Shown here piece after piece: positions 54,546-63,861 of a stretch of DNA of 64,000 nucleotides. The DNA lies in contig JAJFHE010000019.1 of assembly GCA_021775755.1 (NCBI GenBank), forward strand, positions 80,900-144,899, written 5' to 3'. The number at the start of each line of letters is the position of its first letter. Position 1 is the first letter of the stretch. The stretch is from Hyphomicrobiales bacterium. Lineage in GTDB: Bacteria; Pseudomonadota; Alphaproteobacteria; Rhizobiales; JAJFHB01. The notes beneath the pieces are model-generated. The model had not been told where the DNA came from. It did not search any database and worked only from the letters and a program-made list of their open reading frames with translations. The translations under genes and the position numbers were made by a program.

Positions 54546-56747
54546 ATGCGCGATATTGATCAGAGCATCAACTACCATCGACGGTCAAATTCATTGCCTG
54601 CTAGATCAACATTTCGATTGGAGACAGATAGGACGAAACTACTGTCATGCTTTGAACAAATCAGACAACTCGCTGATGCGGAGAAAGACGGCCTTGGATT
54701 TATCCCAAAACAAGGTCTCTGCGATGCGATTAATCGCAACAAGATAATGGCCCTGATCGACACCAAGGCCCGCGAACTCATCGTGGCTGGGTACATCTTC
54801 CATAGTGGTGTTTACCCCAACGCTAAGATTCAGCAGATTGCAACTGCCCCTGCGTATCGACGCAAAGGTGTAGCATCTGCATTAGTTCGTAGTCTCGTGT
54901 CTGATCTAGAGGCGGCGGGATACCTTAGCATCAGGGCAGATGTCGCTTCTGATCTACCTGAGGCCCTCGCATTCTATGGCAAAAACGAATTTCTTCCGAT
55001 AACGACCCGTGCAGGCGGAAGGTCCAGAAACAGATCGATAGTACAACACATTCGCGAACTGGAGGTTGATACGCTCTTCACGCGGGTTGAACAGTCGTCA
55101 CTCGGAGTAGAAGGGTCGCACCGCTCTCGTCGGAGTTGGGAGGCACAACTTTTCGCACTCGATCTGAATGTCTATTTTGATCTTGCTAGAGAGAGGAAAT
55201 TCTCAAGAGAAGCGCGGCAGCTTTTTTCCTCTGCACTTGCTCACGAAGTTCGTGTCGTTGTCGCCGACGAATTTGTTCGAGAATTGACCAGGACCTCAAA
55301 AGACAAGGCGAACGATCCGATCCTCCAATTTGCGCTTCGACTGCCAAGGTTGCCGACTGTTTCAACAAATGAATTAGAAACTCTCCAGTCCCAAATACAT
55401 GATCATGTGTTTGTATTGAGCGGATCGCCAGATGCGGGGACATCTCAAGCAAAGTCTGATGCCGGACACCTGGCACACGCGGCTCTATCTCGAGTTTCAG
55501 CATTCGTCACACGCGATGAAACCATTCTGAATGCGCGTAGCTCTCTAATCCATCGATTTGGAATTGACGTCCTCTCCACCCAAGAGATGATAAGCCTTCT
55601 GCCTGCAGAGCGACGCCCTGAGCCTTCCGTCTCGAAACAGGGCGGTGGATTCGTCTGCGAGGATGCCGAGCTAATTGAGGTAAGCCGGCACCTAAATGAT
55701 CACAACCTCCCCAGGGGTATGATTGACGAGTTTACCGTCCATGAAACTCCGAACATTAATCTGAGCAGAAAGGTCATCCGACAAGGCACAGAAATTGCCG
55801 CCTGTGGCGTGATGATCGAGCCACGAAGCACGCAGCCTATATGTCGTGTGCTCGTACATGTGCGCCCCGAAACGTTGGACGCCGAATTGTTTGCTGATCA
55901 TCTTGTCAATGTTTTGGTTCGAGATGCCAGCAGTCGAGCTGCAACTTCAATCGAAGTCGAATGTGCACCCGGGCAAGCGAGTCTATCTGCAGTGTTGCGC
56001 TCACGTTATTTTTCTCGCGCATCCGCCACGTCGGCATACCAAAAAGTGGTGCTAGGAAGACCAGTCACGTCCTTGAACTGGGGGTCGGTAGTCCAGGAGA
56101 TGCGGCGGCGAACCCGTGTAATACTTCCAAGCAACATGCCACCTGAGGAAAGCATGTTTGACATTGGCTATGGAGATGGGAGGTCAATGGCTACCAATCT
56201 TAGGGGCTTGGAAGACATCCTTGGCCCCACGATGATGATTTGGCCGAATCGACAGGGTGTTGTTGTACCGATCACTCGTTTGTTTTCAGAGCGGCTCTTA
56301 GGTGGTGGAGACCAGAGGTCTCTTCCGTTGGAAGACGATATGGACGCGTCATTCCTATCTCGTCGGTCATATGTCAACGCGCCACACACAGCGAGCCGAA
56401 TGCGTCCTCAGGCACCAATTTTCTTCTACGAGTCCAAGACCACTGGTGGCCGCGGCGCGATCGTCGCCTGCGCAATGATCACGGACGTTCGGCTAATGTA
56501 TAAGCAAGACATTCCTAGTGACGCACGGCGTCGAGTAGTTGTGGAAGACATCGGCTCTCTTTCGAGTACAGACAACGTACTAGTGACGACCTTCGACAAT
56601 CTGCTGACATTTCCAAACCCGGTGAGGTTCGAGGCACTTCGGAGTATGGGTGCAGCCAGCGGCGCAAATTATGTGACCGCGACAGAAGTTTCGGGGGTGA
56701 ACATGACCAGGATAATCAAGCAAGGTTGGCTACATGAGCAGAATTGA
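54546..56747 (+). CDS. Large GNAT-PIN fusion protein
   Basis: The product has 733 aa. Residues about 25-170 form a GNAT acetyltransferase domain with the acetyl-CoA loop IATAPAYRRKGVASALVRSL near 99-118 and ALAFYGKNEFLPI. Residues about 195-355 form a PIN-like nuclease domain: ALDLNVYFDLAR, the acidic FVRELTR, KSDAGHLAHAAL and FVTRDETILNA. Residues about 400-520 look like a second, degenerate GNAT-type fold (SIEVECAPGQASLSAVLRSR, YQKVVLGRP). The C-terminal 130 residues include an ASCH/PUA-like stretch (PIFFYESKTTGGRGAIVACA). The next gene, an ASCH protein, overlaps its end by 14 bases. A toxin-like or RNA-acting role is inferred. The family is unknown to me. Confidence 0.78.
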   Translation: MRDIDQSINYHRRSNSLPARSTFRLETDRTKLLSCFEQIRQLADAEKDGLGFIPKQGLCDAINRNKIMALIDTKARELIVAGYIFHSGVYPNAKIQQIATAPAYRRKGVASALVRSLVSDLEAAGYLSIRADVASDLPEALAFYGKNEFLPITTRAGGRSRNRSIVQHIRELEVDTLFTRVEQSSLGVEGSHRSRRSWEAQLFALDLNVYFDLARERKFSREARQLFSSALAHEVRVVVADEFVRELTRTSKDKANDPILQFALRLPRLPTVSTNELETLQSQIHDHVFVLSGSPDAGTSQAKSDAGHLAHAALSRVSAFVTRDETILNARSSLIHRFGIDVLSTQEMISLLPAERRPEPSVSKQGGGFVCEDAELIEVSRHLNDHNLPRGMIDEFTVHETPNINLSRKVIRQGTEIAACGVMIEPRSTQPICRVLVHVRPETLDAELFADHLVNVLVRDASSRAATSIEVECAPGQASLSAVLRSRYFSRASATSAYQKVVLGRPVTSLNWGSVVQEMRRRTRVILPSNMPPEESMFDIGYGDGRSMATNLRGLEDILGPTMMIWPNRQGVVVPITRLFSERLLGGGDQRSLPLEDDMDASFLSRRSYVNAPHTASRMRPQAPIFFYESKTTGGRGAIVACAMITDVRLMYKQDIPSDARRRVVVEDIGSLSSTDNVLVTTFDNLLTFPNPVRFEALRSMGAASGANYVTATEVSGVNMTRIIKQGWLHEQN

Positions 56748-57174
56748 GAGTGCTCTCATCTCGATCAAGCCCATCTATGCGGACGCAATTTTTTCTGGGT
56801 CAAAGACCGTTGAGCTCCGTCGGAGGATACCGGCTCTCAGGATAGGGACATGTCTTTGGATTTACGCGACACGCCCACGTGGTGCGGTGATCGGTACTGC
56901 CATGGTTTCTAATGTCATCAGGGGAACGCCTGAGGAAATTTGGGCAGCCTGCAGCGACTATGCTGCTATCGACCGATGTACGTACGATGCGTACTTCGAT
57001 GGTTCGGTGGAGGCTTTCGGAATTGTACTCGCTGAGATTATCAAACGGGGGCCGATCAGCTTCGAGAAGCTTAAGGAAATTCGACGCAATTTTCATCCAC
57101 CTCAAGTCTTGATGCGATTGTCTGCAAAGGAAGTGCAATCTCTTCACAAAGAAGCAGGAGCTGTTGCTTGGTGA
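56734..57174 (+). CDS. ASCH-domain protein, partner of the GNAT-PIN fusion
   Basis: The 146-aa single-domain ASCH/YqfB-like protein has the core LISIKPIYADAIFSGSKTVE at residues 9-28, RIPALRIGTCLWIYATRPRG, and VIGTAMVSNVIRGTPEEIWA. ASCH domains are PUA-related and bind RNA or modified nucleobases; some (YqfB) are amidohydrolases on acetylated cytidine. Because it overlaps the GNAT-PIN gene by 14 bases, the two are co-translated and likely act together. An acetyltransferase with an ASCH protein suggests making and reading (or removing) an acetylated nucleobase; this is inference. Confidence 0.85.
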   Translation: MSRIESALISIKPIYADAIFSGSKTVELRRRIPALRIGTCLWIYATRPRGAVIGTAMVSNVIRGTPEEIWAACSDYAAIDRCTYDAYFDGSVEAFGIVLAEIIKRGPISFEKLKEIRRNFHPPQVLMRLSAKEVQSLHKEAGAVAW

Positions 57175-57769
57175 CCAGATTTGGCGCGTTGGTCCCGCTT
57201 ATGCCTCAGTCTTGCCGACTAACTCCTGCCAACCACCAACCTTTGCGGGAACTAAAGCGCAGTCCAACGCTGCTCCGCACCAAACGTTCTGCCCGCAGAA
57301 CAATGCAAACTAAGGTGCTGATGAAGTTTTGCTGTGGAAAAAGTGAAAATGAGTGCCTTCAGAGAAATTCCGCGCTTGGAAGTTCTGCTTGTCTCTCAGG
57401 TTCAACTTTCTGCTTTCAGATCAAAACAGACCCCTCCGTCCAATGTTTGAATGCCCGCTTCCCCCCCAAGCTTGTCGTAGATGCCCGTGTGAGGGACGAC
57501 CGCTTTCGGGATGATACGGCCGGCCAACGAATACCCCTCACCCCCAAAATCCCCCACTCCCCCCGAATCATCATGTAGAGTGCGGCGGCGGCGTGGGTTG
57601 GCGTTCGCATTGACGCCGCAATTCCGGCACATAAGGAGTTTCCCCTTTGTCCGTTCGGTTTGTCTCCACAGGGACATGAGCGCTTGAGCATTGCCCCCAC
57701 CCTTCCCAACTGCTGTGAGGACCGCCTGTCGGGCGGCGCCGGGCGCCAACGGTTCGAGGAGGCTCGCGC
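57175..57769. other. 595-base region at the right island border
   Basis: No gene is seen. The first 270 bases are AT-rich, like the island; from about 57450 the DNA is GC-rich like the chromosome, which places the border there. It contains C-runs, including the G-quadruplex motif at 57534-57564, and ends in the ribosome site GAGGAGG of the transglycosylase gene. The open frame on the minus strand (57402-57749) is probably not a gene. Confidence 0.45.
57534..57564 (-). promoter_or_regulatory. Putative G-quadruplex motif upstream of the lytic transglycosylase gene
   Basis: On the minus strand four G-runs (6, 5, 5 and 4 bases) are separated by loops of 3, 5 and 3 bases, meeting the usual G-quadruplex rule. 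It lies about 206-236 bases upstream of the transglycosylase ATG, near the island border. A role in transcription or in recombination is speculative. Confidence 0.45.
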
Positions 57770-60091
57770 ATGGGCGCCGTGAAGTTTGCCGTCGTGATCG
57801 GCGCCATTCTCGTGGCCGGGCCGCTGGCGTTTATGTTCGGGCCTTCCGGCTCGCCTGTGGTTTACGAGGCCGCCGCGCCGGCGCCGCTTGTGGCGAATGC
57901 CGCGGTGCCTGAGATCGCCCCGGTTGCAGTGCCTGCGGAAGCAGTTGCGCCACCCCTTGCCGAAGCAACGCCCGATCCCGCCCCCGAACCAATTATTGTC
58001 GCGGCGGAGGAAACCGCGCCCGAAACGGCCCCCGCCCCGGCATCAACCGGCGCCACGGACGACCGCTTCGACGCGGGCGACAACGCGGCCATATCGGCGG
58101 CGCTGAAACACGCGGTCGGCGGGCGTTACGATCAGGCGCGCGTGGCGGCGGCGCCGGTTTCCTACGACGTGCTCGACACGCTGATCGACTGGTATCAGGT
58201 GCGCAACGCCAACCTGTCGGCGGGCTTTGCCGGCATCTCCGCCTTCATGCGCGAACACGGCGACTGGCCGCTGATGGACACGATCCGCACCCGCGCGGAG
58301 GGCGCGCTCTACAAGGAAAAGCCGGACCCCGCCATTGTCATCGCGCATTTTGCGGCGTTTCCCCCGCGCATGGGGCTTGGCAAGCTGGCGCTGGCGCGCG
58401 CGCTGATCGCCACGGGCGAGATGGAGCGGGCGGGCGAATTTGTCTCCAGCGCCTGGCGCGGGCACGAATTCGGCTCAACGCTTGATAAACAGATATTGCG
58501 CGAGTTCCGCTCGCTTCTCGACAAGGGCGACCACCGGGCGCGGCTGGTGCGCCAGATCTACGAGCGCCACCGGGCGGCGGGCATGCGGACGGCGGCGCTG
58601 ATCTCTTCTGCGCACGAGAAGATGGCGCGCGCGGCGTCGGACCTTTTCCGCCGCCGGCGCTCGGCGCTCAGGCGCTACCGCCAGGTGCCGGCGAGCCTTC
58701 GCGGTCAGCTCGCCATGCAGTATGCGCTCGCCTATTACTACCGCCGCAAGGGCAAGGTTGAACAGCACCGCGACGTAGTGGCCGCCGTGCCGGGCGGGGC
58801 GGAGGAGCTTTCCTACCCCGGCGCCTGGTGGATCGAGCGGCGCGACGCGGCGCGCACGGCTTTGAGGCGCAACACGCCGGAGCTCTGGGAGACGTCCTAT
58901 GCGCTGTGCGCGGCGCACAGTTTCCGCGAGGGCACCTATTTCGTGCAGGGCGAGTTCATGGCCGGCTGGATCGCGCTGCAGTTCCTGAAAAGCCCGGAGC
59001 GCGCCATTCCGCATTTTGAGCGCATTCTGGAGCGCGATTCAAAAGCGCTTAACATAGCGCAGGCGCATTACTGGCTGGGGCGGGCCTATCAGGCGCAGTC
59101 TAACGGTGAGAAGGCGGGCGAGCATTTCCGTGCGGCGGGCGCCATCCCGACCTCGTTTTACGGCCAGCTGGCGCTGGATGCGCTGGGCATCGGCGACAGG
59201 CCTCTGGTACTCGCGACGCCGCCCGATGTGTCGCCGGCGGCGGCGGAGGCCTTTGCCGCGCGCGACATGGTGCAGGCCATCCGCCTGATGGAGATTTCCG
59301 GCCAGAAGGGCCATCTGCGCACGTTCTTTCTGAAGCTTGCCCATGCCCTGCCCTCGACGCAGGAACGCGTCGCGCTGGTGACGCTGGCACGCGAGCTTGA
59401 TGTGCACCACATCGCCATGCGGGCCGCCAAGATTTCGGCGCGGCGCGGCGACGATCTCGGCCACTTCGCCTATCCGCACGGCATTTTGCCTGACTACGAG
59501 CGGCGCGGCGAACCGGTGGAGGAAGCGCTCATTCATGCGCTGATCCGCCAGGAAAGCGAGTTCAACGCCACCGTCCAGAGCCATGCCGGCGCGCGCGGCC
59601 TCATGCAGCTCATGCCCGGCACCGCGAAGATCGTGGCGCGCCAGCACGGCGTGCGCTACCGCCGCGCCCACCTCACCGAACGGCCGGCCTACAACCTGAT
59701 GCTCGGCACCGCCCATGTCGGCGATCTGATCCGCGATCTCGGTGGCTCCTACATCATGCCGATCGCCGCCTATAACGCCGGCGCCGGGCGCATTCCCCAG
59801 TGGAACGGGCGCTATGGCGATCCGCGGCTCGGCGAGATCGAGCCCGTCAACTGGATCGAATCGATCCCCTTCAACGAGACCCGCAACTACGTGAAGCGCG
59901 TCATGGAGAACCTGCTCGTCTACCGAACCTTGATGGGCACAACGCCGTTCACCGCCATCGGCGTCGACCTCACGCGCGGCGGCGAGGCGCCGCAAGCGCC
60001 GGAAACACCCGAGGAGACCGTGGTCGCCACCGACTGCGAAACCGAACCCGACGCCGACACCTCCATAGAACAGCTCATCGCCTGCAATTGA
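57770..60091 (+). CDS. Soluble lytic murein transglycosylase (Slt70-like)
   Basis: The enzyme cleaves peptidoglycan glycan strands with anhydro-muropeptide formation. The product has 773 aa. The N-terminus is hydrophobic (VKFAVVIGAILVAGPLAFMF), a signal anchor or signal peptide. A Pro/Ala-rich linker follows, then a superhelical domain of paired helices (about 110-570), then the SLT catalytic domain with the glutamate in ALIRQESEFNATVQSHAGAR near 593, GLMQLMPGTAK, and YIMPIAAYNAGAGRIPQWN. The ATG follows GAGGAGG. In relatives this gene is next to dapA and is probably the gene displaced by the island. Confidence 0.93.
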   Translation: MGAVKFAVVIGAILVAGPLAFMFGPSGSPVVYEAAAPAPLVANAAVPEIAPVAVPAEAVAPPLAEATPDPAPEPIIVAAEETAPETAPAPASTGATDDRFDAGDNAAISAALKHAVGGRYDQARVAAAPVSYDVLDTLIDWYQVRNANLSAGFAGISAFMREHGDWPLMDTIRTRAEGALYKEKPDPAIVIAHFAAFPPRMGLGKLALARALIATGEMERAGEFVSSAWRGHEFGSTLDKQILREFRSLLDKGDHRARLVRQIYERHRAAGMRTAALISSAHEKMARAASDLFRRRRSALRRYRQVPASLRGQLAMQYALAYYYRRKGKVEQHRDVVAAVPGGAEELSYPGAWWIERRDAARTALRRNTPELWETSYALCAAHSFREGTYFVQGEFMAGWIALQFLKSPERAIPHFERILERDSKALNIAQAHYWLGRAYQAQSNGEKAGEHFRAAGAIPTSFYGQLALDALGIGDRPLVLATPPDVSPAAAEAFAARDMVQAIRLMEISGQKGHLRTFFLKLAHALPSTQERVALVTLARELDVHHIAMRAAKISARRGDDLGHFAYPHGILPDYERRGEPVEEALIHALIRQESEFNATVQSHAGARGLMQLMPGTAKIVARQHGVRYRRAHLTERPAYNLMLGTAHVGDLIRDLGGSYIMPIAAYNAGAGRIPQWNGRYGDPRLGEIEPVNWIESIPFNETRNYVKRVMENLLVYRTLMGTTPFTAIGVDLTRGGEAPQAPETPEETVVATDCETEPDADTSIEQLIACN

Positions 60092-60468
60092 CGGCACGGG
60101 GCGACACGCGCGCCGACGCCCCAGTTACGTCGTCATGCGCGGGCTTGACCCGCGTATCTCGTGACGGACGCGAGGAGATCACCGGGTCAAGCCCGGTGAT
60201 GACGCGGAAATGGCAGCAGTGGGCAAACGCAAGCGCACTCCCGGGCCCTGACCTGGGGCTCAGTTCAGCACGCACAGGCCCTGCCGCACAGCCCCTGGGT
60301 CCCGGCTCGGAGGCCGGGACGTGCCGTGCCGTGCAATGACGATATGAAATGAACGCCCCGGGCCTGACCCGGGGTCCAGGGCGGCGCGCACGGGTGCCGC
60401 TACTGGCGCCGCTGCAGGAGCCCGGCATTTGCGGGGATTGCGCGCGGCTGCCGGTGCCGTGCTTGCCT
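60092..60468. repeat. 377-base repeat-rich intergenic region
   Basis: No gene is seen. The region contains the third copy of the two-hairpin repeat (60128-60204, with CACCGGGTCAAGCCCGGTGA) and a copy of the second family (60239-60323, TGGGTCCCGGCTCGG), both also found in the 48 kb region, plus a GACCCGGGGTCCAGGG segment (60367-60381) shared in part. These resemble REP-type palindromic repeats and could act as transcription terminators or attenuators between slt and the sulfotransferase gene, which are convergent. Confidence 0.7.
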
Positions 60469-62178
60469 TCAGCCGTCGGCGAAGGGGCCGAGCGCCTCTC
60501 GCAAGGGGTCGAGGTGGGCCGAATAGGGTTCCCACTGGCGGTGGGCGGTCTTGTAGAGCGGCTGGCGCACCTGCCAGAAGCTTGCGGTGTTGATGGCGCG
60601 GTCGGTTTCGTGGAACGAGAGGCAGGCATCGTCCCAGGGCAGGCCGAGAAACTCGATCAGGCCACGGGCGCGCGGCTCGAAATCATCGATCAGCGCCTGA
60701 TAGTCGAAGATCAGCGTGTCGTCGGGCAGGACCTCCGACCAGTGCTGCATCAACGTCATGCCATGGCTGTAGGTCTGGCCGAGGGTTTCGAAGTTCTGCG
60801 CAAAGCGCACCAGTCCCGGCCCGAAACCGGCCGTGTAGCACGACCAGCAGGTGTCCATGGCGGAGCGCCGGCACATGACGAATTTCGCGTTCGGCAGGAT
60901 CGTCTTGATAAATCCGATGAGAAAGAGGTTCAGCGGCGCCTTGTCGACGACCCGCGTCACGTCGGGTCCGTGCTCGGGATGGGTTTCGAAATACTGAGCC
61001 GCCAGCAGCTCAAGCTCCGCATCGGTCAGCTCGGCGGCCTGCGCGGGGAATGCGAAATCGCGCTTGAGGATGTCGGGCAGGCGCGAATGCAGCTTCAGCA
61101 TGGTGTTGAGCTCACCGGCGCCAAGCCCTTGCGGGTGACTTGAGACGATCTGCTCGACCAGCGTCGTGCCGGAGCGCGGCATGCCGACGACGAAGACCGG
61201 GGTCTCGCTCTGGTTGCCCCGGCCGTTGCGCGCGTCGAAATAGTCCTTCGTGAGGTGCGTCTGCGCGCCTTCGACGAGTCGGGCAATATTCTCCTGCGAC
61301 AGCAGCCCGACGTTTGAGGGGTAGTCCTCGCGGCGCACGCGGTTGGCTTCGGTAATGTGGTGAAACGCCTTCTCGTGGTCTTTCTTGCGGTTGAAAAGCC
61401 AGTAGGCCGCGTAGTTGAGGTCGGCAAGCGAGCGGCGCGTGAGGTCGGGCGTGGCAAGGGCCGCCACGACGGCGGCAAGGTCGGCCGCTTCCTGTTCTTC
61501 CGGCTTGGCGCCGCGCGCCAGAGTCAGATGTGCCATACCCTGCGTCGGCTGCACTTCAAGAGCACGCCGCAGGGTTTCCTCGGCGCGGTCGAACTCGCCC
61601 TTGGTCGAATAGGCATAGCCGAGCTGCGCATAAGCGATGCCGAGATCGGGTTTCTGCTCAATGGCCTTTTGCAGCCACTCGATGGCGGTGTCGATTTCTT
61701 CCAGGAACAGATACGCCGCGCCGATGTTCCAGCACACCTCAGCCCAGCCGGGGCGCTGCTGCAGGGCCTTTTTGAAGTTCGCGATGGCCTCTGGATATGA
61801 TTCGCCGTCGTAATAGGCGCGCGCCAGATTGTAGCGCACGACAAGCGCGTTCGGATCGATCTCGGCGGCGCGCTCGAACGCGTCGACCGCGGCCATGAAA
61901 TGCTGGCGTTCGCGCTGGCAGACGCCCAGATTGACCCAGGAGGCCAGGTGTTTCGGGTCGCACTCGACCGCCTTGCGGTAGGCGTTGATGGCACCGGTCA
62001 CATCGCCCCTGCCCTCGAGCGCGGCCGCCATGATCATGTAGGCGTCGGGGCTTTCGGGCGCCAGCGCCAGCGCCTGTTCGCAGACCTTGCGGGCTTTCGA
62101 ATAGCGCTGCTGGTTGACGAGGCCGTTGGCCTCGCTCAGAAGGCCGTGAAGCTTGTTGGTGTCGGCGGTACTCAGCAT
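60469..62178 (-). CDS. TPR-repeat sulfotransferase family protein
   Basis: The product has 569 aa. Residues about 5-235 hold six to seven tetratricopeptide repeats (ALALAPESPDAYMIMAAALE, AVECDPKHLASWVNLGVCQR, AYAQLGYAYSTKGEFDRAEE). Residues about 325-560 are a PAPS-dependent sulfotransferase domain: the 5-phosphosulfate loop VFVVGMPRSGTTLVEQIVSS and the 3-phosphate-binding segment KFVMCRRSAMDTCWSCY. Such TPR-sulfotransferases are common in alphaproteobacteria; their acceptors (surface glycan, lipid or protein) are mostly unknown. No signal peptide is seen, so action in the cytosol or at the inner membrane is likely. Confidence 0.88.
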   Translation of the reverse strand: MLSTADTNKLHGLLSEANGLVNQQRYSKARKVCEQALALAPESPDAYMIMAAALEGRGDVTGAINAYRKAVECDPKHLASWVNLGVCQRERQHFMAAVDAFERAAEIDPNALVVRYNLARAYYDGESYPEAIANFKKALQQRPGWAEVCWNIGAAYLFLEEIDTAIEWLQKAIEQKPDLGIAYAQLGYAYSTKGEFDRAEETLRRALEVQPTQGMAHLTLARGAKPEEQEAADLAAVVAALATPDLTRRSLADLNYAAYWLFNRKKDHEKAFHHITEANRVRREDYPSNVGLLSQENIARLVEGAQTHLTKDYFDARNGRGNQSETPVFVVGMPRSGTTLVEQIVSSHPQGLGAGELNTMLKLHSRLPDILKRDFAFPAQAAELTDAELELLAAQYFETHPEHGPDVTRVVDKAPLNLFLIGFIKTILPNAKFVMCRRSAMDTCWSCYTAGFGPGLVRFAQNFETLGQTYSHGMTLMQHWSEVLPDDTLIFDYQALIDDFEPRARGLIEFLGLPWDDACLSFHETDRAINTASFWQVRQPLYKTAHRQWEPYSAHLDPLREALGPFADG

Positions 62179-62465
62179 GTCACGCGGGTGTCCATTTGTG
62201 CGGTGCCTGGGGCGGTGCCTGGAATTGTTCGGCTGCTTTCATTCCATTTGCCCCGACAGCTGTCAACAGGTGCGCGCGCGCCGGCGGCGGGGCCTATTGA
62301 ACATGGCAACGCGTGGAGCTATGAATGCTCAAGGTCATGAACTCGTGAACAGCATGCTGTTTGTCGGGTTCAGGATCTGGAGGCCACGGTGCCGGGCGTG
62401 GGGCGCGGCGCACTTCCTTTAGCCGCCCCTTAACTGTGGGGCCGGCTTTTGAGGATCTAACCCTT
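62179..62465. other. 287-base gap between divergent sulfotransferase and hydrolase genes
   Basis: No gene is seen. It likely carries both divergent promoters. No palindrome of operator quality was noticed. Confidence 0.35.
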
Positions 62466-63413
62466 GTGAATCTTTCACCGGCACGTGCAGTTGCGCCGTC
62501 AGACGCCACCACCGGGGCGGAGCGACCGCGCGCGATGGCGTGGCGGGATATCTATTATACGGTGCATGACGGCCTCAGACTGCATGCGCGCGACTACGGC
62601 AACCGCAATTCGCCCCTTCTGCCGGTCGTCTGCCTTGCCGGTCTCACCAGAAATTCGCGGGATTTTCACGATCTGGCCGTCGCCCTCGCCCCCGAGCGGC
62701 GGGTGCTGGCACTCGATTACCGCGGCCGCGGGCTGTCGGACTATGCCGACGACTGGCGCACCTACACCCCGCAGGTCGAACTTTCCGACACCCTCGCCCT
62801 GATGTCGCTTGCCGGCATCGAGGATGCCGCCATTATCGGCACGTCGCGCGGCGGCATTGTCGCGATGCTCATGGCCGCGGCACGGCCATCGGCGATGAAA
62901 GCCGTCGTTCTCAACGATATCGGCCCGGAAATCGCCTCGCAGGGCCTGTTGCGCATCCGCGGGTACCTTGAACACGCGCCGGTGCCGGCCGACTGGAACG
63001 ATGCCACTGACATCTTGCGCAAGATCAACCACGGGTTCGACAACCTGACGAATGCGGAGTGGCGCGCCTACGCGCGGCGCGTGTTCCGCGACGTGCGGGG
63101 CAAGCCGCGGAGCGACCACGACCCGCAACTGAAGCGGACATTCATTACTTATGCCGACGTGGTGTACGACCGGATTCCGACCCTGTGGCCGCAGTTTGCC
63201 GCGCTCTCGCATCTGCCGACTTTGATCGTCCGTGGGCAGAACTCGGACCTGTTGTCTCCGGAAATCATCGAAAAGATGCGGATTGTGCACCCCGCCATGC
63301 AAACGATAACGGTGGCGGATCGCGGCCATGCCCCGTTTCTGAACGAGCCGAACGCGATTGAGGCCATCACCGCCCTCCTGCGCAGTGCCGATCCGGCCCA
63401 GTTGCTCAGTTAG
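62466..63413 (+). CDS. Alpha/beta hydrolase
   Basis: The product has 315 aa from the GTG at 62466, with GAGGAT about ten bases upstream; a longer frame to 62361 has poor N-terminal sequence. Alpha/beta hydrolase features are VVCLAGLTRNSRDFHDLAVA (oxyanion loop), VLALDYRGRGLSDYADDWR, the nucleophile elbow IIGTSRGGIVAML (Ser near 126), the acidic residue in LIVRGQNSDLLSPEIIEKM, and the catalytic His in VADRGHAPFL. Substrate unknown; the family includes esterases, epoxide hydrolases and dehalogenases. Confidence 0.88.
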   Translation: MNLSPARAVAPSDATTGAERPRAMAWRDIYYTVHDGLRLHARDYGNRNSPLLPVVCLAGLTRNSRDFHDLAVALAPERRVLALDYRGRGLSDYADDWRTYTPQVELSDTLALMSLAGIEDAAIIGTSRGGIVAMLMAAARPSAMKAVVLNDIGPEIASQGLLRIRGYLEHAPVPADWNDATDILRKINHGFDNLTNAEWRAYARRVFRDVRGKPRSDHDPQLKRTFITYADVVYDRIPTLWPQFAALSHLPTLIVRGQNSDLLSPEIIEKMRIVHPAMQTITVADRGHAPFLNEPNAIEAITALLRSADPAQLLS

Positions 63414-63861
63414 AAGACGAGATTTCACGGGTCAGGACATGACCGGTAACCGGTCGTGCGTTCACTCTCATGTTGCCAATGGAATACCCTGAAATTCGCC
63501 CGATTTCGGGAGGATCTTGCGGCTCGGGAGCGCCTGTGATATTTTTGCACAAATGCCGACCCGACGCCCTTATCCGGACCTTGCTCAAAAAATGCTCCGT
63601 AGACGGATTAATTTTGCTTTCAACAACTTAGCAACTTTGTCGGTCGTCGAAATTCCATGTGACATAAACATCACAACACGGAGCTATTCGTCTAAATCAC
63701 CCCCCTATTTCGTTGACGGCACGCGGTCGCGAGTGTGAAATGTGATTGTGCAGTTTCCGGCACACGATTCGTCTGCAGATGATTTCTTATCCATTTGGGG
63801 ACGGATCAAATCCAAAAAAGGTTGAGTACACTTGTAAATGCAGAGATTTAGGGGAATACAC
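63414..63861. other. 448-base gap upstream of the porin gene
   Basis: No gene is seen. It is AT-rich towards the porin and includes TTGACG (63710-63715) and TTGAGT (63823-63828) that could be parts of promoters, with an AGGGGAATACAC ribosome site just before the ATG. A long leader is common for porin genes. A GACCGG/CCGGTC hairpin at about 63440 lacks a T-run. Confidence 0.4.

Larger units (their letters stand above)
51300..57400. mobile_element. AT-rich genomic island between dapA and the lytic transglycosylase gene
   Basis: Both flanks are GC-rich housekeeping genes that are neighbours in related genomes. The DNA between is visibly AT-richer, uses different codons, and carries unknown operons plus a decayed tyrosine integrase (53889-54330). 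Cargo: a ParA-like three-gene operon on the minus strand and a GNAT-PIN/ASCH two-gene operon on the plus strand. Borders are approximate, because no direct repeats or tRNA were found at either end. Confidence 0.7.

Noticed and set aside
57402..57749. Minus-strand frame and a tRNA-like 3-prime end (GTTTGAATGCCCGCTTCC) near 57450
   Set aside because: The translated sequence resembles spurious peptides from antisense tRNA-Ser, but the bases around the T-loop-like segment do not pair as a T-stem and no acceptor or anticodon arm is present, so there is neither a tRNA nor a clear attachment site.
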